NCBI GenBank assembly: GCA_026874595.1
Contig: CM049307.1
Coordinates: forward strand, 34,884,862 to 34,948,861
Source of the DNA: Sipunculus nudus
Taxonomy: Eukaryota; Annelida; Sipuncula; Golfingiida; Sipunculidae
Direction: 5' to 3'
Length of the DNA stretch: 64,000 nt
A program made the translations under genes and the position numbers. The notes under the pieces are model-generated. The model saw only the letters and a list, made by a program, of their open reading frames with translations. It ran no database searches and was not told the origin of the DNA. Shown here one piece after another: positions 22,503-35,274 of the stretch (its first letter is position 1; every line of letters begins with the position of its first letter).

Positions 22503-25500
22503 TCACTCGATCTCCACTGTACCCCCGGCTGCTTGTAACACTTCTTTTAATTTTTCTGCCTCATCTTTTGGGATGTCTGCTCGGACAACAGCTGGTGCTG
22601 ATTCAACAAATTTCTTGGCCTGTGTAAATAAACAATAAATTTACTTAACATCAAAGTATAGAATTACCGATGAATAACTCTTCTGACTTGTTGCAACTGT
22701 AAATCACTAACAATAGCTGTCCAAGGGACCGCATCACTGACAGTGGAGTAAACAAAGTGTAAATGATCCCATTCTGGATAAGTTAATGCCAAAAAACCTT
22801 AAACTGACCACACCTAAGCTGTTTAATTTAGCATAATCAGATTTTTATCAACTCCTTAATTACAGAGATATTCTATGCATGCAAAGTAATCCTGGTTTTC
22901 ACATTATAATGTGGGCTGGAAAGTGTACAAATGAGGCTCACCTGGACTAGGTTCATGCCTTCTATTTGATTCTTCATTTCTTTAATAAGGGCTACCTTCT
23001 TCTTATCGTCAAACTTGGTAAGCTTGACTGTGTATGACATCTTCTCCTGTTTGGGGGCTGCCTCTTCCTCCTCCTCCTGCACCATTAAAACATCACATAA
23101 TCATGTAAATGATATAAATAATGAATCTATACTCTAAAGATATAAAAATGATATAGGTCATATATCTTCACTTGGTTTATGCTGTCACTTTACAATAAAC
23201 ATATTAGCATTTGAAAAACTTAAAGAGGAAATGGCCTTGCTATTTGATGATTATCAAATACTTATTAATGAATGCAAGACAAATACTACATGTGCACTTT
23301 TATGGACAACATCAAAGATACAGGAACCTCTCATGATAAACTAGAATACGGGTAGTCGACAAGTGACTACGTGTATCTGCCAAAATCAGAGTAGGACGGG
23401 TGAAGTGAAGCATGGATTGAGTGGCAAGGGGAAATAGAGTTACATGTGTTACATATTAGAATGGATCTCTGCCACATAAACATGATTGTAGGTGGCGCCA
23501 CCTGTTATTTGAACGAGAAACTATCCAAGATGTATACACATGCACAATTTCAGGTGGAAAAGTCAAACCACTGCAAAGATATGAGTGATTGTACCCCACA
23601 GCAGACAAACAGATGGATGCTGTGTAAAAATTGCTGCAGGTGGCGCCACCATTTTTGTGTATATTATAAAGCTATCCAAGGGCTACATTTGTGTAATTTT
23701 TTTTCCTGATTGGTCAAACGAGTCCGGAGATATAAGCATTACTGTCTGCAGCGTGAACATGAATGAAGCTGGCGCCACCTGTCATAAAATCAAGAAAGCT
23801 ATCCAGGATGTATACGCATGCCAATTACAGATAATTTGGTAAAACCACTGCAGAGATATGAGTGATTTTAACCCAAGGCAGACAAACAGATGGACACTGT
23901 GCAAAAATGGCTGCAAGTGGCGCCACCATTTTGTGTATGTTACAAAGCTATCCAAGGGCTACATTTGTGTAAATTTTTTTTCCTGATTGGTTGAACGAGT
24001 CCGGAGATATAAGCATGGATGTCTACAGCGTGAACTTGAATGTAGGTGGCGCCACCTGTCATTAAATCAAGAAAGCTATCTAGGATTTATATGCATGCTG
24101 AATTTTAGGTGAATTAGTCAAACCACTGCAGAGATATGAGTGATTTTAACCCAAGGCAGATGAACAGATAGACACTGTGCAAACACGGTTGCAGATGGCG
24201 CCACCTTTTTTGTGTATGTTATAAAGCTATCCAAGGGCTACATTTGTGTAAAAAAAATTTTCTGATCAGTCAAACGGTTCCCGAGATATGTGGGTTTATG
24301 TGTGAAGACACACAAACGGACGCTTGGCAGAGTGGGAAGGTCAGAGGTCAAGGCCACTTGGTTTGGCACCAGTTCACATGTGACCCAATAATTTGTGTAA
24401 GTTTCAGAAAAATCCATCCAGTAGTCTCAGAGAAGTTCTCCGGAAATGAATGTGGTGGCGGCGGACCCCGGTCAAAAACATAGTATCCGCAAAACTTTGT
24501 TTTGGCGGATACAAATATTTGTAAAACTATCTGTATTTCAACTATGTGAAAGTAATATGTGTTTAAAATACCAACTGGGAATATATGAAACCCTGTAAAA
24601 TAAAGAACATGGAAGAAAGTGGAGATAAGTCAGTAGAGCTTAAAAACACTTTTTAAAAAACTTATTTTATATTTGATACTATTGAACAAGCTTCAGGAAT
24701 GTTATCTGCACTCACAGGCACTCGAATCCAGCACTAAAATGGCCTAGAAACCGAAAACACATTAAGTATGGGCGATATACCCATTATAAAAGAACAAGGT
24801 AATGAACTCAACCGCTACGCGGGCAAGACAACTTTTTTTCACAAGGCCGAATTCCGGAGAATTATCCGCTTCACAAGCATGATCGCGCGCCTTTTTGTTG
24901 AAAACATCTTTATTTACAAGATTAAACTTCCAAATATAAAAGTTCCCCACACTAATCGCGAATTCAAGCACGTTTATTTCAGCTGCGAAGCCGTCATTTG
25001 GCATGTATACATTTACTAGTTGCGGAAGTTGACGTCACCCCGGGCTTAATGTATGTTGTGTTTTCGGGTTCTAGGCCATTTTAGTGCTGGAAACGAGTGC
25101 CTGTGTCTGCACTGTTGTCAGGTTTGTCAGGTGTTATATCCCAGAGTGTTCAGTATTTCATATTTTGGTTACCTGCATGCTCATTTTTGACATCAATGCA
25201 AGCCTTTTATTGAATATATATGCATATAATTTTTGTGCAACACTTATGAAGCATGTATCTGTTCCACAAAATTTCTAAATGTATGTGAAGAATTTTTGTG
25301 ATTAAATCTAGACAAGAAAATAAAGAAAGAAGTATAAGAAAATTTAAGTGGCAGCACTGCACTACTAAACACATTGTTGTGTTATCACCATGTATTATAA
25401 CTAATTATAAAGTTTTTTTGACTCCATGAATGACTGACTGAAGTTGATGTAAGCAAGGAAAAACTGCAGGCAGCTGAAAAAAACTCCCAATATGATAAGA

Positions 25501-27901
25501 TCTCTACACAGACTTAGATCAACACATGCTGTATATGTAAATAATCTGACCTTTGCTGCTGGCGCTGCCTGAGCCATAGCACCCATAGCCATCATCGGAG
25601 CATCTTGAATATTCAGTGTTTTCTACAAAAAGATGTGCAATGTACACTTACCAGTAACAACATTACATTATTTCATTGTAATTTTTTAAAATTATAGTCT
25701 CCTATCTCAGTTATAGTTTTAAAAAAATATGGAACTTTATAATTATGTATATTCCATGAAGTTAAATATTAAAAGGAAATAACAGTCAGCATGCAAGTTA
25801 GTTTTAAAACAGTGCACTATATATGGCACTAATATTTATATGCGAGCAAAAGGAGCATTGCTTTTCATTTTTAAAACTACCTGCATGAATTTATATTGAA
25901 TTTATTGGATGGTTTATTGATCAGTGATTATTAATGTGAGAGTAAAGTTAATGTATTGACAGCTCTCTTTAAATTCACTTTACTTTCTCACTGAGACCTG
26001 CAACTTCTACAAGATGATTACTTACTTAAAGAAATTCATTAAGGTCTACAACTTCAACAATTTTTAGATGACCACTTACTTTAAGTAATTCATTGAGGTC
26101 TGCAACTTCTATAAGTGTCAGACGACTAATATCTTCAACAATCTGTCTAATTTTTGGTGGATAATCTTTTTCTGCTGTCTCTGGTTGTGCTGGAGGTATG
26201 ACGCTTGTGGAGCACAGACGTTGATGACAGGCACCTGCACAGCATGCTGGAAGCCTCTGTAGACATTTTCTGTAGAATCATGAATCTTATTTAATACAAT
26301 ATTTTAATAATACCAGTTTAAACTCAACTGGCTGATATGTCTACACTGGACACTAAGTGAGATATATAAATGAACTTTTAAATTTACTGTTTTATCTCCA
26401 CTACTTTTAGAATGAAAAATATGGTTAACATGTGTCAAACTCGGGCTGGGTTAGTATAAGATAGGTTTTCCATGGGCCAAGTTCCCTGGATCAAGGGGGA
26501 AGGTGTGGGGGTTGTAAAATTCCCAGACAACTATTGAAAACATTATGTCTGCAGTTTGCAAAGATAAAATGTATTCATTTCAATTATGCTATAAGATATA
26601 AAGTAAAATTTACAAATGACTTGTGATAAAAGTTATCCTAGACTCTCTCCTTTTTATCCTACAAAAAAGCAGGGTCAAGTCAAGTTGAGAGGATTTCATA
26701 TGAACACAGGCTGTGGAGCTACTCAGTCTCAAGTTTGGAGCCACATATTGCTATTACTGGTATTCATGAGAGTTGATGCTGAAACTATGAAGGTCAACTT
26801 TAGCACTTTGCCTTGCATTGGCTAAAAGTAAAACTAAAGCTATATATATATATTAATATTATTTGTCAAATGCCATGTATTTTTGTTATAAAGGTTAGGT
26901 ATGATTTTACAATAGGTGCAACACCAGTAGGTCTATTAAGATTGAATAGGAATGCCTGGCATCTAAAACTGTTTGTAAATACTATAGGTTCCCTTCTATC
27001 TTATGTGATACATATATTCCTTGTACTTGCCTTATTTTTTCTCAACTTGTCAAGTTGTCTTATTTAGATAATTTATTAAACCATAATGTCACAACTATTG
27101 TAAACTTGCTACTAAGGCTGATTTTTGAAGGGTTAGAAATTTTGGATGGGCAAGAAAATTATGTAAAACTTAGACCTGTACGTTTATAGAATAGGTGCCT
27201 ACTTGGTTTACTCCCAAGATATTGTCAAAAGGTGCATACGACGAAAAATAGCAGGGTTGTTATTTTTCCCGGGAAAAACTAGTTTTTCCCGGACAGTGGG
27301 AAAAACTTGGGATTAATTGGGAATAACTGGGGAAAACTGGTTAGTACCGGGAATAACTGGGGAAAATGTCTGATCAAAATTTTTACCAGCTGGTAAATAC
27401 CGCACTGGAAAAAACTCAACAACCCTGAAAAATAGTGACTTAAGTTAAGGGTTAACATATCACATAATCAATATCAGTTGATGACCACTCGTTTTAATTC
27501 TATTCAGATTCAGTATATCGCCCTCTTTTTAAGTTTTACAGAATGAAAACTATTCTCTTCAATAATAACAATAGGCTTCATACATGTCAATTTTCCGGTT
27601 GGCACCTTTTTATAATCGCTCCAAAGCTCAAATGCACTCGTCCTTGGGAACAGTCTTATTTCGCAAATCAACACGGACAAACGTTATTGTATAACAGTTA
27701 AAACTTGGTTATGACACCACGGCACCGGTTCCCCGCAAATGAACGTGAGAACCGGGCGATAATAGATTAATTGGACATTCTCTTGAAGTTTAAGTATTAA
27801 GAAAACACCAGTTTTCCATGTAATCTCATACTCCACCTGTTTTGACTGTTTACTAATTTTGAAGACTGTCTTAAGACCGCACGTGCCACAGAAGACATCA
27901 T
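22503..27901 (-). CDS. MRPL12: Mitochondrial ribosomal protein L12 (bL12m)
   Basis: Stalk protein of the mitochondrial large ribosomal subunit; recruits translation factors. Exons: 27901-27837, 26254-26080, 25622-25551, 23076-22942 and 22619-22503. All are GT-AG and frames join to a 187-aa protein (human about 198). Residues 1-40 are an Arg/Ser-rich presequence (MMSSVARAVLRQSSK...). Residues 53-84 are the N-terminal dimerisation domain (YPPKIRQIVEDISRLTLIEV, then LNELLKKTLNIQD). Residues 85-117 are an Ala/Pro/Glu-rich hinge. Residues 119-187 are the globular C-terminal domain (YTVKLTKFDDKKKVALIKE, GMNLVQAKKFVES, AAGGTVEIE). Acceptor choice at exon 2 (AGAG|GCTTCC) is fixed by the frame. The intron between exons 4 and 3 carries two mobile elements and intron 1 carries one. 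Exon 2's donor end is tandemly duplicated downstream. Confidence 0.94.
23338..24513. mobile_element. Composite repeat X, copy 1, with GGTGGCGCCACC array
   Basis: Starts AACTAGAATACGGGTAGTC and ends in a stable hairpin at 24483-24512 (arms GTATCCGCAAAAC and GTTTTGGCGGATAC). Six palindromic cores (GGTGGCGCCACC or variants) occur near 23491, 23639, 23769, 23917, 24045 and 24195. Spacing alternates at about 148 and 129 bp, i.e. a ~278-bp dimeric unit. The same start, interior and end recur at 38458-39780. It lies in the MRPL12 intron between exons 4 and 3. No intact coding frame. Confidence 0.75.
24713..25105. mobile_element. hAT-like MITE with ~48-bp TIRs and 8-bp TSD
   Basis: 393 bp flanked by the perfect repeat TCTGCACT (24705-24712 and 25106-25113). 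The inverted ends begin CACAGGCACTCG and match over about 48 bp with three mismatches, including CCAGCACTAAAATGGCCTAG. A perfect CRE-like TGACGTCA lies at 25030-25037. No transposase. An 8-bp TSD suggests hAT, with P or Merlin as alternatives. It lies in the MRPL12 intron between exons 4 and 3. Confidence 0.85.
25979..26115 (-). repeat. Triplicated exon-edge plus splice donor in MRPL12
   Basis: The 3' edge of MRPL12 exon 2 with its donor (26067-26115) is followed, in gene direction, by two decayed copies at about 26013-26060 and 25979-26012. Donor-like GTs are at 26079 (real, AAA|GTAAGT), 26025 (TTTAA|GTAAGT) and 25983 (GAGAAA|GTAAAG). The copies still read as diverged versions of the IEVADLNELLK peptide. 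Confidence 0.75.
27252..27427. mobile_element. hAT-like MITE, 176 bp, 8-bp TSD
   Basis: Flanked by the perfect repeat AAAAATAG (27244-27251 and 27428-27435). Ends CAGGGTTGTT and AACAACCCTG are exact inverted repeats. Inside, a 24-bp perfect palindrome centred on 27280/27281 and several GGGAAAAACTGG-like units form a self-complementary interior. It lies in MRPL12 intron 1. CAGGG ends plus an 8-bp TSD fit hAT. Confidence 0.85.
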
Positions 27902-30900
27902 CTTAGACGACCGAACGTGCTCGTTTTATCCACGCCGCTTCTTTCCCACTCGGTGACCTTGTACAGTGGCACCGTCTGTCGGCTGTTTTTCAAATAAAGA
28001 CGAGACTCGCCAGTAGATGTCACTACTTGCATGTATTCCCTCCACAGACGGGAGATAATGAAAGGAGGGAACTGAACATACCAAATAATTTCTCCATAAT
28101 TTTAGTAAATAAATAAAATGATGTACAGTGATTTAATTGAAGTATTACATAAATACTGATTATGATAACATTAAAAAAGTACTTTGTGTCAAGGATAATC
28201 CAAACTTAAAATGCTATATATTTGTTAGCTGCTGTCTTGACAATTAAGTAGGTATCCTGAGTTCTAGTAAAACAATTCAATTATCAATGACAATTAGTAA
28301 ATCAATCAACATAAATCATTCAAATTGCTTTAAGGACCTTCATGAGGCATTACAGGGAAAATTTGCCCTTAAGTGAGTGAACAGGATGCATTAAAACCAA
28401 ATCGTTTTATATAAGGTAATATTTTTTTAAACGGCAAAAATATATGCTTTACAGATGCTAAATAAAGATGTACATTTGGGGTGCACCACCTAAGAGCCAT
28501 TTTAACAGATTTTATTAAAGCTAAATAATTATTTAGGATAATGAAAAACAGCATAGCTAAAAAGAAGTTACATAAACACTAGGCAAATGAACAAATTCAT
28601 GATATCAGAGACAATACTGAACAGGTGAACATGTTATCATGGCAACAAGTCAAAAGTTAAAGTAAATTGAGTGAACTGACCAAACTGGGGCAGTAATTTC
28701 AGAACTTGAAAATGGTTCTTTCTTATCAACTACTTAAATATACACTAACCATCAGTGGTGTGCCAATTAATTGATTATATCAAAATTGGTCATTTTCTGT
28801 AAAAATTGTTGCATTTTGCATAAACTGATCACAAATGACTATTCATGTATGTACAAAGAAAAGGAGTGTGTTGTAATAAAGTGACTTAAGTCATGTAGAT
28901 GACTCAGACCAAGTGACACCTGTGTGTCACTACAATAACCATTATGATGTCACAAATGTTATAATGGTATTTAGGTCTGGTACTAGGCTTAAGTCCAGTT
29001 TAATGTTATTGCAACAGGACCAATTTGTCTAGACAAATTCTAATCCTGTCAGAGTTATGAGAAAAGATGGGACACAAAATAGGGAACATCATTAAAACTG
29101 AACCTTGTGCAATGTTACGTGTTAGTAACCTGGTCATTACCTAATCTTTCAGTTTACAGTCCAGCCAGTCTGTATTAACTGAGTAAATATTTCAGATTTA
29201 AATCTAAATATGCAGTGTATTTACCGGTAATGGTTATATAGAAGGTACATAAAATTATTAACAATCAATCTTTGGTCTCTTCTCACTTTCAATCATCAAA
29301 CATGATTTTCAAACAAGTTACTACCATGACCAAACATATGTTGAGCTGGATATAAGGCTTAATTAAATATTTACATTTAGTAGAAATGTAAGAGTAACGA
29401 CTCAATAATAGTAATTGTCAGTTTTAACCAGGATTGTACCTTGTACTTCATTTAAAAAATAAATAAATTTCAAAACATATCTAATACAGATACTTTTTCT
29501 CACATTTCTGTATTTTTTTCTTGAATGTCACATGTAGTAAAACAGAAGATCGTAAATGGGTATGTTTATAATATTAATTAGTAGACTGATAAAAGTTTTG
29601 CCGATCTTTATTCATAACAAAATTTAAAAGATGGGGTGTAGAAAAGTTATTGCATTCAAGGGTACTTGTACCCGAGTACATGAGATGGTACAAGGAACAC
29701 TGAAAAAAGGTGACTCGGAGTTCGTACTTCACCTGGACCTGTCCTTTTCCATGGACAAAAAAGAAACAAAGACACAAATATTGTATAGATAGTGTTATGT
29801 TTATTCACTTAGTGGTTACTGTGTGCTACAGTGAATCTGCAGGTAGGTGACATTTACATAACATAAAATCCTTAATGCGTGTTCAGTTACCCTAAATTGG
29901 CCCCATGGACTTAATAAAGGACATGTTCTATGTTCTGAGGCAGGAAATAATTAATGTTGCTTAAACATATCAATGGTATTAAACCAGCATCAACTGTATC
30001 AAACACAACAGGAATATTCACTTGTATTCTGAATGTTTCTTTTAACCCATGTCCACCTGTTTTTAAGAGTTTCCTGTCATTAATTTGACAGATTCTTTAT
30101 ATCCAGCTGCAATGACAAATCACCAGCTGATGGCCATCCTCAAATTAAATTACAACATAAAAATGTGAAACACACCTCCAGTAATTAAGAATTACAATGA
30201 ATATATAAAAAGAGTATTTTATGACCATCCTGGTCAGTTACAATGACCACACTGAGCCAGTGTACAAGACAGGCATGCATGGATTGAATGCTGAATCTGT
30301 GAATACACCAAAAATATCAGTTTTACAACCAGAGGTGTGTGATATTATTGATATATTGGATTTTTACAATATGGTGATTTGCATATTGCATACCTTGATA
30401 TCAAAATAAATAATTTCGATATTTTTCCAACATGAATGAAACTGATCTACTGTTCTATTGTAGTGAAATTAATTCTGTTACAAATATAAACAGCTAAAGA
30501 AGTCAGATTTAGTAAAAGGCTGAAAGTGAAAGCCTCTTATGTGTCTATATAGCTGCTACTCAGGCTGATTACTTTGAAATTTTCAATTAGGCTTGATAGA
30601 CCTTTATATTATATTCAACATGATAATGAATTAATAACAGATTTTATGTTTTATATATACCAGAAAACATACATCTTCCCTGTAAAATAATACAAATAGA
30701 ATAAATGTGATACCTATCACAATTCAGCACCACATTTCACAATATATTGCAATATAAAAATTGTAGGTGATACGCAGACCATGTTTAGATTAGTACATTT
30801 GAGAGCAGATTAACATTCTGTCTGATCATAGCAAGAGTCCATTATAAAATAAATGATGAATTCTGTTATAAAATATTGGTTATACCTCAGGATTAAGGAA

Positions 30901-33900
30901 CAGAGTTTAAGTCAAATATCATAAACACTTGGTAATGTATACTGGATACATAATGAAACTAGTCTACAGGTGATGAAATATATATAGAGAGTACAGAGGA
31001 TATTGCAGCTTACAACAAGCAGAATATTGTGAATCAAATACAAATTGTATCTGATGAAGATGTGCCCGATTCTGTATAGAATAAGTAGTATAAACTATAA
31101 TATATGTATAAAGCTGTGTTAATGTCCTAATGGGTCTGTGGTAAGTAAAATAAAATTAAGCATACAGATTCAAGGAATACCCTGTCTCCATATAACTAGC
31201 AGCTAATACTATATCAGCTTACTTGCAATATGTCATTGCAGAAACTGAGTTCATAAAACTTTCCTGTACCCTTAGTTGTACCCTCTCCTGGATTACACTG
31301 ACCACTACCCATCAACCAATTACAAGCTGACTCTAAGTCAATAAACTAAAAAAATATAATAATATCAGTCAAAATATGAAAAATTTATTTTATAGTACAC
31401 ATATATCATTATAATTAATACTTACTTTGCATCACTATTATAATCAAGATTGACAAGTCTTCATTTTGTCATAGCGGCAGAATATAAACAAAGATTGTCA
31501 GGAAATGGCCTATATTGTTTATATCCTCATACAGTGTTAACACGCATACAAACATAAACACTCAGCAAGTAATTATGATAACTGATGAAACAGAATTTCC
31601 TCTTCATATCACAATAAAAAATATCAAAACTGTTGGCACTGATGGTGAATATCCTTATGTAGCATTAAGATATTCTACGGTATTCTAATTACTACTATTT
31701 CAAAATACTAGAGAACTACTATTCTTCAAATATTCATGTCAACCCTTGCTTTCTTTAAATAAAATATTACCTTAAGAACTGACTGAAGAAGTTTTTCCCA
31801 GGGCTAATAAGAATAAAGACCTCTGAAAACATTTTCTGAAGAACACTTGAATATTCTTATCATGATCTGTACAAACATTTAGCAGCTTTACAGAGGGGAT
31901 ATACAAAGCTTGTATATGATAAACTGAGCTTTGCTTGGAGTATCCATGTAAGTCTCCTGAAAAAGTAATAGGTGATGCTGGTTTTAGTGTTGCTTTGGAT
32001 TTCTTATAAAAAAACATGAGTTTTGCTTCAAGGGTATCCACTCTAAGTCCCTACAATGTTTTACAATTATATTGATTTTTTACACAGACATAAAAAAAAA
32101 CATTTAATGATGGAGAGGAATCATAAAATATTGAAATGAGACAGATTTGAAGAGGAGAAGAAATTATCATGTTTTGGACATCACAATTTTATCTGCATGT
32201 ACAAGTAATTAAGAACATTTCTAAAAAATTTCAAGTCCTCAAGGCCTGACTGTCTCATGGAATGAAGTTTATCACCAACTAAGTGACCATAACTATCAAG
32301 GAATATTGTCAAACAAACACAAACTATTCTGGAAGATTCACAGCTTCTTTATGTTACACATCTGGGAAAGCAATGGATTTACAGAGCTATTCATGTATAC
32401 AACTTGCAAGACTAAACTGTACCAAAACTAACAGTTTTTACACACAGTGGTTCAGGTCACTGGCAACTAAACGCCTCCTAAAATTCATCAACAACCATAT
32501 TCCCTTTAGGTCAAAATGATATGTTTTAAAGTGTTTGACTGGAACCTTTTTCTGGGATAACTTATGGCCACTAACTGAATGGATAAAGCTGAAATTTTTA
32601 CTTCAAGTGCCTATCAAGTTATAACTGAACTATTTTTTTCTATCCAATCACAGAAAAACAAGATGTAAGTACTGGCTATCATATTTTCCTACAGGAAAAT
32701 GACCATCAGTTCATGGCAAAACAATGAATCTGCAACTGCATGGTGTTATTTAGTATCTCAGTCAAATTGAATAATCACCTGAAACCATTTGCTATAATAA
32801 ATTACTTCATTTCCCTCCATCAATCTCTCTTTTTAATCTGGTGATTACTGTTTAGTGTGTTGAATGACCCTTACAGGGACTAGACTACTAGTGTATGCTG
32901 GTTTATTCCTTTACCAAGACACACAAAGCAGATCTCCAGGATATCACCACACAGCACCTGAGCTATGCATATCTCAAATACAACCAAACAGTATATTAAA
33001 GTATATATCAAATGGAGCATCTTATGATGACCTCTTGTTTTTACTTTTGTTTCACCAATTCCGGAAACGGTTCATATTTTTCCACAAGATATTTTGAATT
33101 GGAAATTTCATCAATAAAAGTTAGCTGCATAGGTATAGCAAGGCATGGATCTAATCAACAACTATGAAACATTGTGCCTATATTCCAGTTTAACTTAGCA
33201 TCTCCCTGTATATAAGGGAGGCTTGAAGCGGTTGATGATTTCTATTTCTATATAAATATTTGAGTTAAAACTTGTTGTTGGTCGACTTTCTTAGGTCCCC
33301 CTGAGTGAAAAAACAACTTTTACAACATTCCCCCCTTTTTTTACTTTCTTCTGGATGTAGTTATGCAAGATCTCCAATATGGCTGAGTTTCAAAAGCGGA
33401 CCTTTATGAACAATATTTTTCATACGTCGCAGATTTACAATTGATATTTATTTTTTACCTTGGCCTAATTCCCAAGGTCATACAATCTGTAGCAGATTCT
33501 CCATTATCACCCAGTTAAGGGTGTCAGAGGGAGGATTCCTGTTTTTGCTAAGAAAATGCAAACATATAATTAGGAAAACATACTGATTTAATACCTGACA
33601 AAACAGTATATTTACCACAATGTTCCAGACCAAATGACCATATAATCAAGGCGAATAATCACACAGAAGAACAATTAGATTTTCCTCAAATCTGAAATGC
33701 TATATGGATTGCCACTCCTATATGTGTTAACATTTACACATACAAAAACATATTTTTCAAGATAATGACCACTAGATTAGGTAGACAGGAGTTTGTGACA
33801 CAGGGCACAAGTTTTGCATATTAAGATCCCATTTGCCTAAGATGTAGTTACCCTTGAACTGCTTGTCTAAAGTACCCTAAGTTCATTTCAGATCTGCAAG

Positions 33901-35274
33901 AGGTAACAAAAGCCTGTGTAATCTGATAAACTATAACTGGAAACCCATGTACCATCTCCCTCTATACCAACCTCATACTGAACTAAACTAAAACCAATAC
34001 AGCACCAAATGCAGTTTCTCTCCTGAACAGTTTGGCAACAAATAGGTATGAACATTACTTGAATAATCTTAGCAAGGCTTTAGCATTATTTAACATTCCA
34101 CAAATATACACAATACTGTACTGACATATCTGAGCTTCCTCATACACTGGTCTGAATAATGAAACACTGATTCAAACGTGATAAATACTCAGGTATGTAT
34201 GCATATATAAAGATTAAAGTCAGAACAGCTTGTAACATACTCTTAATCTTATCACTACATTCATCAGCTAAAAATACTACCCTACAATGATAATAACTAA
34301 TTCTAGCAATACATGGTATAATTTACAGGAACATATGATCACAGTGTGTGTTATCAAATATCTGCATACAGGGGCACTGCTACTGGCAACTGAACCCCTC
34401 ACCACACATCTGCTAACAGGAAATATGAACAACCAAAGAGTGTAATATGATATCAAATTACACTCTTTGGAACAACTACCAAACTGGCTGTCAAAAAAGA
34501 GGTCTGCCAGTTATAACATCAGCAGCTCTTAACTTTTGGGTAACAACAGCTCATAAGTGAGGGTTCCCTTAAATTTTTGGATTTCAATTTAAATGTATTT
34601 GCAATTTTTTTTAGGGTCATAAATTAGATTTTCACATTTTTTTTTCACTGCCTCTTTTACTACCCTTTCAGCTGTCTGATCCCCCCCCACATTCTCTGTT
34701 ATATAATCATAATTTTTATATATATCTAGAATATAAAGTTAATGAGATCTTTCTTCATGTGTTAAAGCATACCTTTATCCTCTGAGTCTGCATTAGGATA
34801 AAATCCAAAGTCTTTCCCTAAACATTTTTATATTTAGCTAAACTCATAGACTTTCAAGGCCTTTAAAATACAAATAAAATTTAAAGGATTTTCATTACTT
34901 TGGCATATGGGCCCCCTAGTGGCAATGACAAAACAAATTTTGCAACATTTCACATCACAAGGACTGAGCAATTTACAGGTATTTTATCAGCTGTATGAGT
35001 GAAGATTAGTAGACAAGAAGGCTTTGACACTGTGAAGCCATATATGCACACATATGAAGCCACACATTTCTTAAGGTGACATAAAAAATATTGCTATGGT
35101 TTTAATATTTCTGTAAAAAATTATACACTATGTACATTCCTGATATGATCTCTACAGACAAGTTTACACCTCAGAAGAGTAAACAGACTGCAGTAACTGA
35201 TGCTGCCCCTAACTTTATGTTGTCTGTCTGTGATGGACGCTACACTGGTCATAAAATCTCAAACATCACATTCT
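27902..35274. other. Intergenic region between MRPL12 and CLC-7
   Basis: The left edge (27902-28050) is the MRPL12 promoter side, relatively GC-rich. The right part should contain the CLC-7 3' untranslated region. No open frame here has splice or family support. A 14-bp-arm hairpin lies at 34433-34470. Otherwise I see AT-rich DNA without recognisable structure. Confidence 0.5.
34433..34470. repeat. Perfect 14-bp inverted repeat (hairpin)
   Basis: Arms CCAAAGAGTGTAAT and ATTACACTCTTTGG with a 10-base loop, about 0.8 kb downstream of the CLC-7 stop and possibly inside its 3' untranslated region. Followed by no T tract, so not a bacterial-type terminator; role unknown. Confidence 0.7.
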
